64,000 nt of DNA from JAHBXE01 sp044222195 (GCA_044222195.1 JBGANS010000009.1:1-64000); one strand, 5' to 3'; numbered from the stretch's first letter, positions 55,004-64,000 are shown. Made by a program: numbers and translations. The notes: generated from the letters alone by a model not told the origin.

Positions 55004-56061
55004 GGATACACCCAGGCGCCGGAAACGGGAGCGGGGTCCGGGACGCCGGTCACTCTCGGAAGGGTGATCGGAGTTCGGTCCTGGCAGAGGGCTCCGAGGA
55101 CGGCGAAGCAGGCGGCTTCTCGAAACTCGGCGGGAATGCCCCGCGACGACAGCGGCTCAACCCGGGCGGTGGCGGCGGATGCGATGCCGGACGCCAGCGT
55201 GCGGTTGCGGGCGCCGCCGCCCGCGAGAAGAAGAACGTGGGCCTCCGGCGCTGCCGCTGCAATCCTTGATGCGATTGCTTCACACGCCGTCGCGGCAATG
55301 GACTCGGGGGAAACGTGCGCCCGCCAGCGAGAAATCCAGTCCACGGACTCATCCCCGGTGCCGAGGGAACGCCCTGCCACCGACGCGAAAATGCCGTCGA
55401 GGTCTTCCAGTGCTTCATCGTGCACCGTGCCCGCCGCGGCACGCCCCCCGTCCTGGTCAAACGGTGCGTCGAAGAGCTTGCGGGCGATCGAGTCCAGCAG
55501 GTTGTTGCACGTGCACACATCCATGCCGCGGACATCGCTGGGTTGGGCGCCGGCGGGGAGAACGGTGATATTGCAGAACCCGCCGAGATTGACAATGGCG
55601 GTGTCGATGTCGGCGCGGAAGAGGATCCAGTCTGCGAGAGGCGTGATGGGCGCGCCCTGCCCGCCCGCCGCGATGTCCATCGCTCTCAGATCGAACACCA
55701 CCGGCGTCCGGAACTCACGTGCGAGCGGCGCGGGCTGGAAGAGCTGCCACGACAAGGGTGGCTTGTGAAACACCGTCTGCCCGTGAACGCAGACCAGGTC
55801 GCAACGGTCGCCGGCCAGAAGTTCGCCCACGGCCCGGACGTGAACGAGCGCAAACTCTCTCATCGACGCGCTGATATCGGCGGCGGTCATCGGTTGCTGG
55901 TCGGCGAGGCGACGCAGCGGTGCTCGCGCCGCGCCGAGGTCGCGGCTGATTCCGCGGACGAACTGGGCCCGCATCGCGAGCCCTTCACCCTCGACTTCGA
56001 CGAGAGCGGCATCGATACCGTCGATGCTCGTTCCGGTCATGCACCCGACAACGCGGCGCAT
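55000..56061 (-). CDS. anmK: Anhydro-N-acetylmuramic acid kinase
   Basis: It phosphorylates and opens 1,6-anhydroMurNAc to MurNAc-6-phosphate, the MurQ substrate. The protein has 353 residues. CMTGTSIDGIDAALV (about 7-21) is the phosphate-binding motif, then VHGQTVFHKPP, NLGGFCNITVLP, FDQDGGRAAAG and LLLAGGGARNRTL. The ATG shares its last base region with the hexosaminidase stop (1-base overlap at 56061). This and MurQ define the peptidoglycan amino-sugar recycling route. Confidence 0.97.
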   Translation of the reverse strand: MRRVVGCMTGTSIDGIDAALVEVEGEGLAMRAQFVRGISRDLGAARAPLRRLADQQPMTAADISASMREFALVHVRAVGELLAGDRCDLVCVHGQTVFHKPPLSWQLFQPAPLAREFRTPVVFDLRAMDIAAGGQGAPITPLADWILFRADIDTAIVNLGGFCNITVLPAGAQPSDVRGMDVCTCNNLLDSIARKLFDAPFDQDGGRAAAGTVHDEALEDLDGIFASVAGRSLGTGDESVDWISRWRAHVSPESIAATACEAIASRIAAAAPEAHVLLLAGGGARNRTLASGIASAATARVEPLSSRGIPAEFREAACFAVLGALCQDRTPITLPRVTGVPDPAPVSGAWVYP

Positions 56062-57851
56062 CAGGATGCCTCCAGTTCATCGATAATCCGCTGGTAGAAC
56101 CCACAACTGTCTTCGAGCCCGCCGGGCCGCGACCGAAGCGCCCAGAGTTCGCGGTGTCTGGCGAGAATCGTGCGGAGCCAGCCGGCCAGTTCCTTGCGAT
56201 CCCTGGCGGAGTACTTGCCCGTCCGGCGCCAGAGGCCGCGAACGGCGGCGAAGCAGGCAACGTCAAGAGTGTGCGAGAGTTCGTCGTTGAGTGTGCCGCT
56301 GACGGCGGTCTTGCCGGCCGAGAGCCCGTGAACGGCACCGACCGTGTGCTCCCAAAGCGCGGTTGGGATCGAGTTCAGACCTCGACGCAGTTTTTCATCG
56401 TCGCGTGGCAGGGGTCGGTCGGGCATGTGCAGGTCGCAGAAAAGTACGGACGAGTTCCGGAGGTGCGTCGGCGACTCTCCGGGGTTGACGCGCCCGCCGC
56501 GGACCCGCATGGGCAGGTCAACATCTCCCAACGTGTCCAGCCAGGGGCCGAGCCGGAGCGACGCGTCTCCGAACACGTGGAGCGACGTTGCGCGGGGGTC
56601 ACACTCGTCCAGGTTGGTCGCGTTCCACGCCGCATCGGCGGCCTCGGCGAGCGCGGCCAGCGCGATGGGCCACTGCTGGTGGTGGCCGCTATCCCCCCAA
56701 TCAGTGATCAGGAATCCGGACGCTCCGTTGGCGGCGCCCTCCCGTGCGGCGCGGCGGATGTTGGCTCGGCGCTCGGTCGTTCGTCCGGTGATGCTGCGCC
56801 AGGAACTGGTTCCGGGGCAGACCCACGCGTCACGTCCGGCGTTGCGCAGGGCCGAGCACCAGGCGCCGAAACTGGCATCGGGCTCGTATCCCCAGGCGAG
56901 ACCGATCATGTGCTCGGGAATGAGATGAATGGCCTCCGGATGAGTGAGCGCGATGTCGGCCCAGAACATGGGCCGCTTGCCATGCGAGCGGACGACCTCG
57001 GCGATCTGTTGCACAAAGTCGAAGTAGACCGTCGCTCGGCCGCGCTTCTCAACGGCCACCTTTGACCGCCCCCAGCCGACGTCGAACGTCTCATCGCAGC
57101 CTATGTTGACCAGCGGCGATTGGAAACACGGCAGGAGCTGCCCGAGCAGATCTTTGACGAACCCGATCGACCGCGGATCCGTGGGGCACAGGCTGAATGG
57201 ACCTGAACGGGCAAAGGACTCGGTCTCGTTCTGGAAAACCCATTCGCCGGTCGTTTCTGCAAGATGCGAGTACTTCGGGTGATTGAGCCACTTCGCGAGG
57301 TGCCCGAAGCAGTTCTGGTTCGCAGAAAGTTCAATGTCGTGGAGGCGGCAGAAGCCATCGAGGTGTTTCACTTCCTCGATGGTGATCGGGGACCAGCCCC
57401 GCCAGATCTCCTCGTGGCCTTGATAGGCGAACGTGTGTTCTGTGTAGAGCTGCAGGTGATTGAGCTTCAACTGACGCATCTGCAGAACGAACTCAAAGAG
57501 CCGGTCCATCGTCGGGATGCGGTCGCGGGAGACGTCGAGCATCACGGCTCGCGTGGCGAAGCTCGGCCAGTCTTCTATGACCATGGTGGGAAGGCTCTCG
57601 TCCGGCAGGTTCTGCAGTTGTGTCATGGTGGCCGCGGCCCTCATGGACGCTGCTGAACCGGCGGACTCGACGATCACACTGGAGTCTGAGATGGTGATGC
57701 GGTAGGACTCGGAGCTTGGAGATGGGAGCGAACTCCTGGACACGGTCACGTACGAGACGCGTGCGAGGTCTCGGCGAGCGATCGTGCCTCCTGTATAGGT
57801 GATCCGCTGCGGGCGAGGGATCAGGATCACGCTGGATCCAGCGTCAGGCAT
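56061..57851 (-). CDS. Family 20 beta-N-acetylhexosaminidase
   Basis: The protein has 596 residues. The barrel has RAVMLDVSRDRIPTMDRLFEFVLQMRQLKLNHLQLYTEHTFAY (about 101-143) and the catalytic pair Asp 253-Glu 254 in VNIGCDETFDVGWGRS. No signal peptide is seen, so it acts in the cytoplasm. In the operon SSS symporter-GH20-AnmK-MurQ it can split GlcNAc from GlcNAc-anhydroMurNAc, the job that NagZ (GH3) does elsewhere. It overlaps the symporter gene by eight bases. Confidence 0.9.
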   Translation of the reverse strand: MPDAGSSVILIPRPQRITYTGGTIARRDLARVSYVTVSRSSLPSPSSESYRITISDSSVIVESAGSAASMRAAATMTQLQNLPDESLPTMVIEDWPSFATRAVMLDVSRDRIPTMDRLFEFVLQMRQLKLNHLQLYTEHTFAYQGHEEIWRGWSPITIEEVKHLDGFCRLHDIELSANQNCFGHLAKWLNHPKYSHLAETTGEWVFQNETESFARSGPFSLCPTDPRSIGFVKDLLGQLLPCFQSPLVNIGCDETFDVGWGRSKVAVEKRGRATVYFDFVQQIAEVVRSHGKRPMFWADIALTHPEAIHLIPEHMIGLAWGYEPDASFGAWCSALRNAGRDAWVCPGTSSWRSITGRTTERRANIRRAAREGAANGASGFLITDWGDSGHHQQWPIALAALAEAADAAWNATNLDECDPRATSLHVFGDASLRLGPWLDTLGDVDLPMRVRGGRVNPGESPTHLRNSSVLFCDLHMPDRPLPRDDEKLRRGLNSIPTALWEHTVGAVHGLSAGKTAVSGTLNDELSHTLDVACFAAVRGLWRRTGKYSARDRKELAGWLRTILARHRELWALRSRPGGLEDSCGFYQRIIDELEAS

Positions 57852-59460
57852 GGACCGGTTTCCTCCTGCCCAGGCAGCACACGGCCGTGCTCAGAACGAA
57901 TGCAAGCAAGAGAACCCAAGGCCCGGCGATGGACACGTCCTGGAGCTTTGCTGCCGGCCAGCGCGCGTCGATCCATCCCGTCCACAGTTTCCAGACGGCC
58001 GGTTGCATCAAGAGCACGACCACGAAACCGGTCGCCAGGGCCGCGATCGCCGTTGCACCGTTGCCGCGCCGCGTGAACATCGCGGTGCAGAAGACCGCGG
58101 CCAGACCGGCGTAGGCGAAGTTCATCACGCCGAGGGCGAAGTCGATGAGTGTCTGCTTGCCCTCGGTGGCGTTGGCGTGGTGCCAATACACGCAGAAACA
58201 CGCGAAAAGCCCGAGCACCACGCCCCACGCGGCGACGGAGGCCTTGCCCACAACGAGATAGCGTCGGTCATCGGCCGCGGGGCGAAGCCGTTTGTACACA
58301 TCGTTCACGAACGTCGCCCCCATCGCGTTCAACGCCGAACTCAGGCTCGACAACGCCGCGGCGAACATGCCGGCCATCATCAGACCTGCGACACCTCTGG
58401 GCATCTCACCGCGAATGAAGGTCAGGAACACCTCTTTGGGCTGTCCCGGTCGAGGCCCCGGCCAGGCCGCGCCCATGACATCCTGCCGGTCGTAGAAGAT
58501 ATAAAGGAGCAGGCCGATGGACATGAAGAGGGCGGTGATCGGGAGCCCGATGAGTATGGCGCCGACCGCCGACTTTCCTCCTTGGACCGCGGACCTGCAC
58601 GTGAGCATCCGTTGAGCAAGATCATGGTCCGTGCCATAAGCCGCGAGATTGAAGAGAGTCCAGCACAACAAGGCCGTCACGAGCGTGAACGGTTGAGACA
58701 GGTTGATGCCAAGCCACGGCTGTGTCACGTCGATGCCGGTGCGGATGACGTCGAGCTTCGATCCGGTTTCGGTCCTGGTCTCAGACAGAACGGAGACGAC
58801 GTCCGCGGCGGGCGCGGGAATGCGATGGAGGAGCAGGCCGATCGCGACCACTGCCGCGCCGACGAGGATGATGGTCTGCACGACCTCGACCCAGATGACG
58901 GCCTTGATGCCGCCGAACCACGTGTAGGCGACGCCGATGACGCTGAGCGCGCCGATGCCAAGCATCACGTGCTCGGCCCGTCCGTCTCCCCAGACGAGCT
59001 GCGACCCCGCCAGCCCGGCCATATAGAGGCGTGCACCATTGGCAAAGACCCGCCCGATCATGAACATCCAGCTGCACGCCTGTTTGGCACCGGGGCCGTA
59101 GCGCGTGCCGACGATGTCGTACACGGTCGTTGCATGTTCGCGGTAGTACACGGGAATGAAGAAGACCGCGACCACGAATATCGCGACGAGCTGTCCGATC
59201 GTCGCGGACAGGTAGGTGAGGTCTCCCGCGTACGACTGAAACGGCGCCCCCACAAAGGTCGCGGCCGAAATGGCCGTCGCCACCACGGAGAGCGCGACGG
59301 CCCAGGCCGGCATGCTTCGTCCACCGAGGAAGTAGTCTTCGGTCCCCTTCTGGCGCCGGCTCAGCAGGGCGGTCGCGCCGACCAGGACCGCGAAGTACCC
59401 GAACAGCACGCCCCAATCCAGCGCGCCAAAGGCCAGCAGATATGGCATTCCCTCGATCAT
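57844..59460 (-). CDS. Sodium:solute symporter (SSS family)
   Basis: The protein has 538 residues from the ATG at 59460, with about thirteen hydrophobic helices. LSRRQKGTEDYFLGGRSMPAWAVALSVVATAISAATFVGAPFQSYAGDLTYL (about 25-77) is the typical SSS start, and YGTDHDLAQRMLTCRSAVQGGKSAVGAILIG the later motif. By operon context it probably imports the disaccharide or muropeptide sugars handled by GH20, AnmK and MurQ, replacing AmpG-type permeases. The link to substrate is inference. Confidence 0.9.
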   Translation of the reverse strand: MIEGMPYLLAFGALDWGVLFGYFAVLVGATALLSRRQKGTEDYFLGGRSMPAWAVALSVVATAISAATFVGAPFQSYAGDLTYLSATIGQLVAIFVVAVFFIPVYYREHATTVYDIVGTRYGPGAKQACSWMFMIGRVFANGARLYMAGLAGSQLVWGDGRAEHVMLGIGALSVIGVAYTWFGGIKAVIWVEVVQTIILVGAAVVAIGLLLHRIPAPAADVVSVLSETRTETGSKLDVIRTGIDVTQPWLGINLSQPFTLVTALLCWTLFNLAAYGTDHDLAQRMLTCRSAVQGGKSAVGAILIGLPITALFMSIGLLLYIFYDRQDVMGAAWPGPRPGQPKEVFLTFIRGEMPRGVAGLMMAGMFAAALSSLSSALNAMGATFVNDVYKRLRPAADDRRYLVVGKASVAAWGVVLGLFACFCVYWHHANATEGKQTLIDFALGVMNFAYAGLAAVFCTAMFTRRGNGATAIAALATGFVVVLLMQPAVWKLWTGWIDARWPAAKLQDVSIAGPWVLLLAFVLSTAVCCLGRRKPVHA

Positions 59461-59636
59461 CCGTGCTCCGAGAGGCTGCACAGCCTATCGGCGGGGGGTG
59501 AACCGTGCCATCCGGGTTGTTCACGATCCGCTTCGAGGGCACGCGACGCTCGCTCCGGCGTCTGATTCCTGGGAGCGACAACCGCCGATGAGGTACGATC
59601 GGTCCGCTTCGCGGAGACCCCTGGGAGACCCACTTG

Positions 59637-61472
59637 ATGAAGCGCAGCCAATGCCTCGGGAACAGTGTTCGGACTCTGGTGGCGGCGGCGTGCATCGCGG
59701 TAACGTCCGTCGCGGCGTCGGGTCAGAAGGTGGCCAAGTTCCCCATCCGTTCCGACGGCCCCAAGAGCCTCGACCCGATCCACGGCTCGACTCAATATGA
59801 CGACCAGATCTGCTCGCAGGTCTACGAGACGCTGCTCCAGTGGAAGTACTTGGTCCGCCCGCTCACGCTCGAGCCGCTGCTGCTGTCGGAGATGCCCAAG
59901 GACACGATGAACGCCGACGGCACCCAGACGTGGCGCTGCACGCTGCGGAAGGGAGTCAAGTTCCAGGATGACCCGTGCTTTGCCGACGGCAAAGGCCGCG
60001 AGTTAAGAGTGGACGATGTGTTCTACTCGTGGAAGCGGGCGGCCGACCCGGTGAACCAGTTTGAGAACGTCCGCTTCTTTGACGGCATCGTTGTCGGCTT
60101 TTCCGAGTTCATGGAAGCGCAGAAGAAAGCGGTCGCGGCGGGCAAGGACTTTGATTACGCCGCGTCAATCGCGGGGCTGAAGAAGATCAGTGACTACGAG
60201 TTCGAGATCACGCTGACCAAGCCGGTGTTCCGGTTCATGTACAACCTGTCGCAGTTTCAGTTGGCGATTGTGCCCCGCGAGGCGGTGGAGAAGTACAAGA
60301 CGGAGTTCGCGGTTCATCCTGTTGGAACGGGCCCGTTCATTATCAAGGAAGGGGATTGGAAGCCGGGGCAGCGGGTGATCCTGACCAGGAACCCGACCTA
60401 TCACGAGGCGGTTTACCCGGGTGAACTGCCGGCGGATCCCAAGCTCGCGGAGCGGGACAGGTCGCTGGGCTTCGACAAGCCCGCGGGGCAGAAGCTCCCG
60501 ATGCTGGACCGGATCGAAGTGAGTTTCTGGGTCCAGGAACAGCCCATGTGGCTGGACTTCAACGCGGGCAAGCTCGACTTCACGCAAGTGCCGTCAGAGT
60601 ACTTCGACACGGCGTTCGTGAAGCGCACGCGCAAGCTGCGTTCCGAGTACGCCCAAAAGGGCGTCGTGGATCACGCGGACCTCCTGCTGGACTTCATCTT
60701 CCGCGGATTCAACATGGAGGACCCTCTTGTCGGCGGCTATTCAGAGGACAAGAAGGCCCTGCGCCAGGCGTTGTCGCTCGCGTTCGACAGCGCGCAGTTG
60801 AACGAGAAGTTCTACAACGGGATCAACTACGTCTATGACGGGCCGATCCCGGACGGGCTCGATGGCTATCCCAAGGGCGGTGATGCCCCGGTGTCGTACC
60901 GCGGGCCGGATATTCCCGCCGCCAAGGAGTTGCTGGCCAAGGCGGGCTACCCGGACGGAAAGGACAAGAACGGGCAGCAACTCGTCATCGAGTTCTACAC
61001 CAGCCGCGGCGGGAACCAGGAAGAACAGATGCAGGCGGAGCAGCGCTTCGCGGACGCGATCGGCGTCAAACTCAACCCCCACCTGCTGGACTTCTCCGAG
61101 CTCGATGAATCGGTGAAGAAGAAGAAGGCCTCCATGTTCAGCTACGCGTGGGGCTCGGACTACCCCGATGCCGAGAACAACCTGATGTTGTTCTATTCGA
61201 AGGCGGCCTCGCCCGGCCCCAACTCGTTCAACTATTCGCGCCCGGAATACGACGCGATGTACGAGAAGCTGGTGGTCATGAAGCCCGGCGAAGAGCGGAC
61301 GAAGCTGATCGAGCAGATGCGGGACATGCTCATCGAAGACTGCGCGTTCTACGGCTCCATGGGCCGCACGCGGTTCTACCTCGTCCAACCGTGGATGAAG
61401 AACTTCAAGCCGACGGAGAACTTCCACAACTGGATGAAGTATGTCGATATCGATGAATCCAAGAGGAAGTGA
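59637..61472 (+). CDS. Peptide ABC importer, substrate-binding protein (family 5)
   Basis: The protein has 611 residues. A signal peptide (VRTLVAAACIAVTSVAASGQ) is followed by SBP_bac_5 landmarks: GPKSLDPIHGSTQYDDQICSQVYETLLQW, TWRCTLRKGVKFQDDP, VDDVFYSWKRAADP, TGPFIIKEGDWKPGQRVILTRNPTY and VYDGPIPDGLDGYP. No lipobox is visible. It binds oligopeptides or similar ligands for the permeases downstream. ATG at 59637 is preceded by a TTG at 59634. Short GTGACGGA repeats begin at its stop codon. Confidence 0.95.
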   Translation: MKRSQCLGNSVRTLVAAACIAVTSVAASGQKVAKFPIRSDGPKSLDPIHGSTQYDDQICSQVYETLLQWKYLVRPLTLEPLLLSEMPKDTMNADGTQTWRCTLRKGVKFQDDPCFADGKGRELRVDDVFYSWKRAADPVNQFENVRFFDGIVVGFSEFMEAQKKAVAAGKDFDYAASIAGLKKISDYEFEITLTKPVFRFMYNLSQFQLAIVPREAVEKYKTEFAVHPVGTGPFIIKEGDWKPGQRVILTRNPTYHEAVYPGELPADPKLAERDRSLGFDKPAGQKLPMLDRIEVSFWVQEQPMWLDFNAGKLDFTQVPSEYFDTAFVKRTRKLRSEYAQKGVVDHADLLLDFIFRGFNMEDPLVGGYSEDKKALRQALSLAFDSAQLNEKFYNGINYVYDGPIPDGLDGYPKGGDAPVSYRGPDIPAAKELLAKAGYPDGKDKNGQQLVIEFYTSRGGNQEEQMQAEQRFADAIGVKLNPHLLDFSELDESVKKKKASMFSYAWGSDYPDAENNLMLFYSKAASPGPNSFNYSRPEYDAMYEKLVVMKPGEERTKLIEQMRDMLIEDCAFYGSMGRTRFYLVQPWMKNFKPTENFHNWMKYVDIDESKRK

Positions 61473-61588
61473 CGGAGTAACGAAGTGACGACGTGCAGGC
61501 GTACACCTGGGAGAACCTTGATCGGGCAATCTGATCGCTTGCGTGTTCACTCCGTCTCTCCGTCACTGCGTCACTCCGTCGCTGCCTA
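61469..61588. repeat. Direct and inverted GTGACGSA repeats between binding protein and permease
   Basis: The left part begins at the stop codon with GTGACGGAGTAACGAAGTGACG (61469-61490). The right part (61544-61588) holds inverse copies, CACTCCGTC...CCGTCACTGCGTCACTCCGTC. The two halves can pair over several words. The same words follow prs and the OmpA lipoprotein gene. Confidence 0.7.
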
Positions 61589-61592
61589 ACCA

Positions 61593-62633
61593 ATGTGGTC
61601 CTACATCGCTCGACGCCTGCTCGCCAGCATCCCGGTTTACCTGGGCATCATTCTCATCGTGATGGCCGCGCTGCGAGTGCGGGACCCCGTCTACGCGTAC
61701 CTGGGAAAGAACGCCAACCCGGAGATGATCGAGGCCAAGCGCCAGGCCATGGGTCTCAACGAGCCGTTCCTGGTGCAGTACGCGAAGTTCATCAGGCGGA
61801 TCGCCACTCTCAACTTCGGCAACGCGAACAGCGACAAGCCGGAGGACCGGTTCGAGTCGTGGAAGTACGCCGGGCAGACCGTGGGCCAGAAACTCAAGGA
61901 AGCCGTCGGGCCGAGCCTGTCGCTCACCATTCCCGAGCTCATTCTGACCACCACGATCTCGATCTTCGTTGGGATGATCTGCGCCTACTACCGCGGCAGC
62001 GTGCTCGACCGATCGCTGATGTTTCTGGTCGTGCTCGGCATGAGCGTCAGCGTGCTGGTGTTCATCATCCTCGGGCAGAAGTTCGGCGGGTTCTACCTCA
62101 AAGACCGGTTCGGCGTCGACTGGTTTGCCTCCAACGGCTTCGAAGCGTGGGTGAGTTGGAGCGAGAAGCCGATTCTTGGATTCATCCCTTATCCGACGCG
62201 CGTGTCGCCCGGGACATGGGCCCACTTCTGCCTGCTGCCCGTGCTGACCTACGTGCTGGTCGGCATGGGATATGACACACGCTTCTACCGCGCCGTCATG
62301 GTCGAAGAAACCAGCCGCGACTACATCATCACCGCCCTCGCCAAGGGCGCCAGCCGTCCGAAGATCATGTTCGTCCACATGCTCAAGAATGCGATGATCC
62401 CGATCATCACGCGCGTGATGATCACCCTGCCGTTCCTGATCGCGGGCTCGATCCTCCTCGAATACCAGTACCGCATCCCCGGGATGGGCAAGCTCATCAT
62501 CGATGCGATCAAGGACAAGGACTTCCCGATCATCCAGACGTTCACCGCCGTCTTCGCTGCGATATTCATCATCTCCAACATTCTCACTGATGTGCTCTAC
62601 GCGTTGGTGGACCCGAGAGTGAGGTTGTCGTGA
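61593..62633 (+). CDS. Oligopeptide-type ABC permease (OppB/DppB)
   Basis: Inner-membrane permease of 346 residues with the typical N-terminus MWSYIARRLLASIPVYLGIILIVMAALRV. Late helices and the coupling loop follow: VEETSRDYIITALAKGASRPKIMFVHMLKNAMIPIITRV, the EAA-type motif with a conserved Gly. FLIAGSILLEYQYRIPGMGKLIIDAIKDKDFPIIQTFTAVFA ends the protein. It overlaps the next permease by four bases (GTGA). Confidence 0.95.
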   Translation: MWSYIARRLLASIPVYLGIILIVMAALRVRDPVYAYLGKNANPEMIEAKRQAMGLNEPFLVQYAKFIRRIATLNFGNANSDKPEDRFESWKYAGQTVGQKLKEAVGPSLSLTIPELILTTTISIFVGMICAYYRGSVLDRSLMFLVVLGMSVSVLVFIILGQKFGGFYLKDRFGVDWFASNGFEAWVSWSEKPILGFIPYPTRVSPGTWAHFCLLPVLTYVLVGMGYDTRFYRAVMVEETSRDYIITALAKGASRPKIMFVHMLKNAMIPIITRVMITLPFLIAGSILLEYQYRIPGMGKLIIDAIKDKDFPIIQTFTAVFAAIFIISNILTDVLYALVDPRVRLS

Positions 62634-63928
62634 AGCGCCTCCGCCGAGCCTGGTCCTCCCGTGCCGTGCGCAAGTTCCGGCGCAACCGCATGGCCAAGCT
62701 CGCGCTGGCTGTGATCCTCGTCTACACGACCATCGGCCTGTGGGTGCTCGGCACGGACGCTCTGAAGATGATCGGCAAGAGCACCGGCTGGTGGGACGTG
62801 TCCAAGTCCCCGCTGATCGATGCCCTGACCGTGCGCCGCGCCGATGAAGTCGTCTCCGCTCCCGAGATTCCCGCCTTCGGGATCAACGCCCGCCCCGAGA
62901 CACGCGTCGGGTTCGTCAAGTCGTACCTCGACGAGTTCAAGAAGGCGACGTCCATCCGGGCCCGCAACAAGGAAGAACAGAACCGCCGCATCAAGGAAGC
63001 CGTCCTCGAACAGACCGCCAAGGCCGAACGGCTGCCGGTGGACAAGTCCGCCGATGAAATCAAGGAGCTGTACGCCGCGGCACAGGCGAAGTACGACGAA
63101 CTGGCTGAGGCCGAAGACCTCGACAAGCGACCGGACCTGCTCCCCAAGATCGTCGAACTCGAGCGAGCCATGGATGCGCTCTACCAGAAGCCCACGGGCG
63201 TTCGCGGGTTCCTCTATTCGATGCGGCTCTCGCTGGGAACCGACCGCCAGGGCCGGTCCATCATGGTCCGCGCGGTGTACTCCATCAAGGTCGCCATCCA
63301 GATCGGCCTGGTCGTCGCGTTCCTGTCGGTGCTGCTGGGCAGCTTCCTCGGCGCCGCCGCGGCGTTCTTTGGCGGCTGGATCGACATCTTCATCACGTGG
63401 CTCTATTCCACGCTCTCGTCGCTTCCCGATCTCGTGCTTCTCGGCGTCCTCGTGTTCATGTTCTCGGGAAGCATCTTCGACAATGTCGACCGCCCATACC
63501 TCAGCTTGATCCCGCTCTACGCCGCCATGTGCCTGACGTTCTGGATCGGCCCGTGCCGTGTCGTTCGTGGCGAAGTGTTGAAAATCAAGGAACTTGAGTA
63601 CGTGCAGGCGGCCCGTGCCATCGGTTTCTCTCGTTTGTACATCCTGGTCAAGCACGCGTTGCCGAACACGCTGCACCTGATGTTCATCAACTTCAGCCTG
63701 CTCTTTATCGCGGCGATCAAGAACGAAGTTGTCCTGTCGTTTCTCGGGCTTGGAGTGAAGGTCGGGCCCTCCTGGGGACGGATGATCCAGGAGTCGATCC
63801 CGCAGGTGCTGACAGGGTTCTACTGGCAGATCGGCGCCGCGACGGCGTTCATGTTCTTCCTGGTACTGGCGTTCAACGTGGTATCCGACGCACTGCAGGA
63901 TGCGTTTGATCCGAAGCATGTCGGTTAG
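62630..63928 (+). CDS. Oligopeptide-type ABC permease (OppC/DppC) with large insertion
   Basis: The permease has 432 residues, about 130 longer than typical OppC. After the first helix (LALAVILVYTTIGLWVLG, about 24-41) comes a long soluble, charged helical segment at about residues 45-190 (EFKKATSIRARNKEEQNRRIKEAVLEQ...). Then the usual core begins at SLGTDRQGRSIMVRAVYSIKVAIQIG. The coupling loop EYVQAARAIGFSRLYILVKHALPNTLHLM and FLGLGVKVGPSWGRMIQE fit OppC. The insertion would face the extracytoplasmic side. Confidence 0.93.
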   Translation: MKRLRRAWSSRAVRKFRRNRMAKLALAVILVYTTIGLWVLGTDALKMIGKSTGWWDVSKSPLIDALTVRRADEVVSAPEIPAFGINARPETRVGFVKSYLDEFKKATSIRARNKEEQNRRIKEAVLEQTAKAERLPVDKSADEIKELYAAAQAKYDELAEAEDLDKRPDLLPKIVELERAMDALYQKPTGVRGFLYSMRLSLGTDRQGRSIMVRAVYSIKVAIQIGLVVAFLSVLLGSFLGAAAAFFGGWIDIFITWLYSTLSSLPDLVLLGVLVFMFSGSIFDNVDRPYLSLIPLYAAMCLTFWIGPCRVVRGEVLKIKELEYVQAARAIGFSRLYILVKHALPNTLHLMFINFSLLFIAAIKNEVVLSFLGLGVKVGPSWGRMIQESIPQVLTGFYWQIGAATAFMFFLVLAFNVVSDALQDAFDPKHVG

Positions 63929-63941
63929 CGGGCACACAGGG

Positions 63942-64000
63942 ATGGAGGCACGAAGGCACGAAGTGGAAAGCAAGCAGTCCATCCTCAGCGTCCGCCATCT
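63942..64000 (+). CDS. Start of ABC ATPase gene, 3' end cut by window edge
   Basis: From the ATG at 63942 (or GTG at 63963) the frame reads ...VESKQSILSVRHL, the usual first strand of an oligopeptide ABC ATPase (OppD type). It lies 13 bases after the OppC-like permease, where the ATPase gene is expected. Only 19 codons are visible, so the call rests on context and this short match. AGGCACGA repeat words overlap the start region. Confidence 0.5.
   Translation, partial: MEARRHEVESKQSILSVRH

Noticed and set aside
57799..59565. A 588-codon plus-strand frame
   Set aside because: Antisense to the SSS symporter gene; charged, domain-free text.
62597..63982. A 461-codon minus-strand frame
   Set aside because: Antisense to the OppC-like permease, which is clearly the real gene.

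Overview
This GC-rich window looks like chromosome from a planctomycete, most likely of the Phycisphaerae type. The clues are a Minf_1886-type small protein (19965-20363), short PEP-CTERM-like tails ending in an arginine cluster, secreted proteins with Cys-Asp 'ANCDGST' repeats or EF-hand calcium motifs, a pilin-like protein with an H-X9-DG tail, a futalosine-pathway menaquinone enzyme, and peptidoglycan recycling genes. No phage, insertion sequence or CRISPR array was seen.

Left end (1-5.9 kb): a truncated hypothetical gene, a frame-broken SIR2-like gene with a possible decayed remnant, a hypothetical gene packed with short repeats, a small lipoprotein, a membrane protein and a SWIM zinc-finger protein. 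From 6 to 12.3 kb is a housekeeping block: tRNA-Gln, glmU (uridyltransferase domain only), prs, rplY, pth, rpsF, ssb and rplI. A vapBC toxin-antitoxin pair sits where rpsR would normally be.

12.3-28.9 kb holds mixed genes: a HAD hydrolase, methyltransferases, a lone CoA-transferase B subunit, an EamA exporter, an AI-2E family protein, a 3-methyladenine glycosylase, an amidohydrolase, an OmpA lipoprotein and mqnC. The mqnC gene carries an in-frame nested palindrome that looks like a mobile repeat captured inside a protein.

29.0-41.4 kb is a glycan-use locus: secreted alpha-L-fucosidase, GH38 alpha-mannosidase, sugar ABC importer (binding protein and two permeases, no ATPase), GH2 beta-mannosidase and a CBM9-like protein. 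The set suits fucosylated, mannose-rich oligosaccharides. Next come a DUF3465 protein, FabH, a secreted M16 peptidase, two secreted calcium-motif proteins, and a sensor kinase plus NtrC-type regulator coupled to one of them.

52.7-59.5 kb contains a pilin-like protein and a minus-strand operon: SSS symporter, GH20 hexosaminidase, AnmK, MurQ and a Dabb lipoprotein. This reads as a complete import-and-recycling path for anhydro-muropeptide sugars. The right end (59.6-64 kb) is an oligopeptide-type ABC importer (binding protein, two permeases, start of an ATPase).

The best leads are the protein-embedded palindrome, the repeat-laden hypothetical gene, an 8-bp repeat family placed directly after stop codons, the SSS-GH20-AnmK-MurQ operon, and the kinase-regulator-secreted protein operon.
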